Source: Gemmatimonadota bacterium (GTDB taxonomy: Bacteria; Gemmatimonadota; Gemmatimonadetes; Palauibacterales; Palauibacteraceae). From it: a DNA stretch of 5,613 nt. Positions 5,584 through 5,613 of the stretch are shown piece by piece. Position 1 is the first letter of the stretch, and each line of letters begins with the position of its first letter. Both the position numbers and the translations under genes were made by a program. A model generated the notes under the pieces. The model was not told where the DNA came from, made no database searches, and worked only from the letters and a program-made list of their open reading frames with translations. The stretch is from positions 1 to 5,613 of the forward strand of contig JAUVPT010000127.1 of NCBI GenBank assembly GCA_030598525.1, given 5' to 3'.

Positions 5584-5613
5584 ATCGTAACCCGCGGCGC
5601 ATCGCGTGTTCAA
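5584..5613 (-). promoter_or_regulatory. possible ispH promoter
   Basis: Read on the minus strand, TTGAAC (5608-5613) matches TTGACA at 4 of 6 positions. After an 18-nt spacer, TACGAT (5584-5589) matches TATAAT at 4 of 6. The -10 ends 8 nt before the ispH ATG, so the transcript would have almost no leader. There is only a weak GAG before the start. The -35 sits at the window edge and the match is modest. Confidence 0.3.

Noticed and set aside
5042..5590. 182-codon plus-strand frame opposite ispH
   Set aside because: It is antisense to an ispH with all catalytic residues intact; no domain or ribosome site supports it.

Overview
The window is GC-rich, densely packed bacterial chromosome and consists mostly of core metabolism. 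I see no phage, transposon, CRISPR or RNA gene. The lineage cannot be fixed from sequence alone. Three features together suggest a non-cyanobacterial, high-GC phylum such as Gemmatimonadota or a relative: an argG-argH pair preceded by DUF2203-like and DUF3566-like genes, a long cyanobacterial/plastid-type IspH, and no other cyanobacterial gene context. That assignment is inference.

Layout, left to right: (1) positions 2-130 hold the C-terminal end of a short-chain dehydrogenase/reductase on the + strand. (2) Positions 149-640 hold two small minus-strand genes about 9-21 nt apart: first a cysteine-rich putative zinc-ribbon protein (86 aa), then a small membrane protein (69-73 aa). They converge on the SDR gene. 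(3) Positions 641-764 are a divergent intergenic region. (4) From 765 to 4325 a tight + strand operon runs: a DUF3566-like two-helix membrane protein, a DUF2203-family protein (ATGA overlap with the gene before), argG (18 nt gap) and argH (16 nt gap). (5) ispH lies on the minus strand (4340-5575), convergent with argH and only 14 nt from it. Its start and a possible promoter sit at the right edge.

How the genes work together: ArgG and ArgH catalyse the last two steps of arginine synthesis (citrulline to argininosuccinate to arginine plus fumarate). The two uncharacterised genes in front of them appear to share their transcript, but nothing in their sequence explains a role in arginine metabolism. 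IspH performs the last step of the MEP isoprenoid pathway and is an independent transcription unit. The minus-strand small-protein pair has no assignable function.

No clearly new biological system is visible. The points most worth a second look are the DUF3566-DUF2203-argG-argH linkage, the zinc-ribbon/membrane small-protein pair, a divergent signature segment in ArgH, and two gene starts whose -10-like hexamers lie so close to the ATG that leaderless transcripts are possible.
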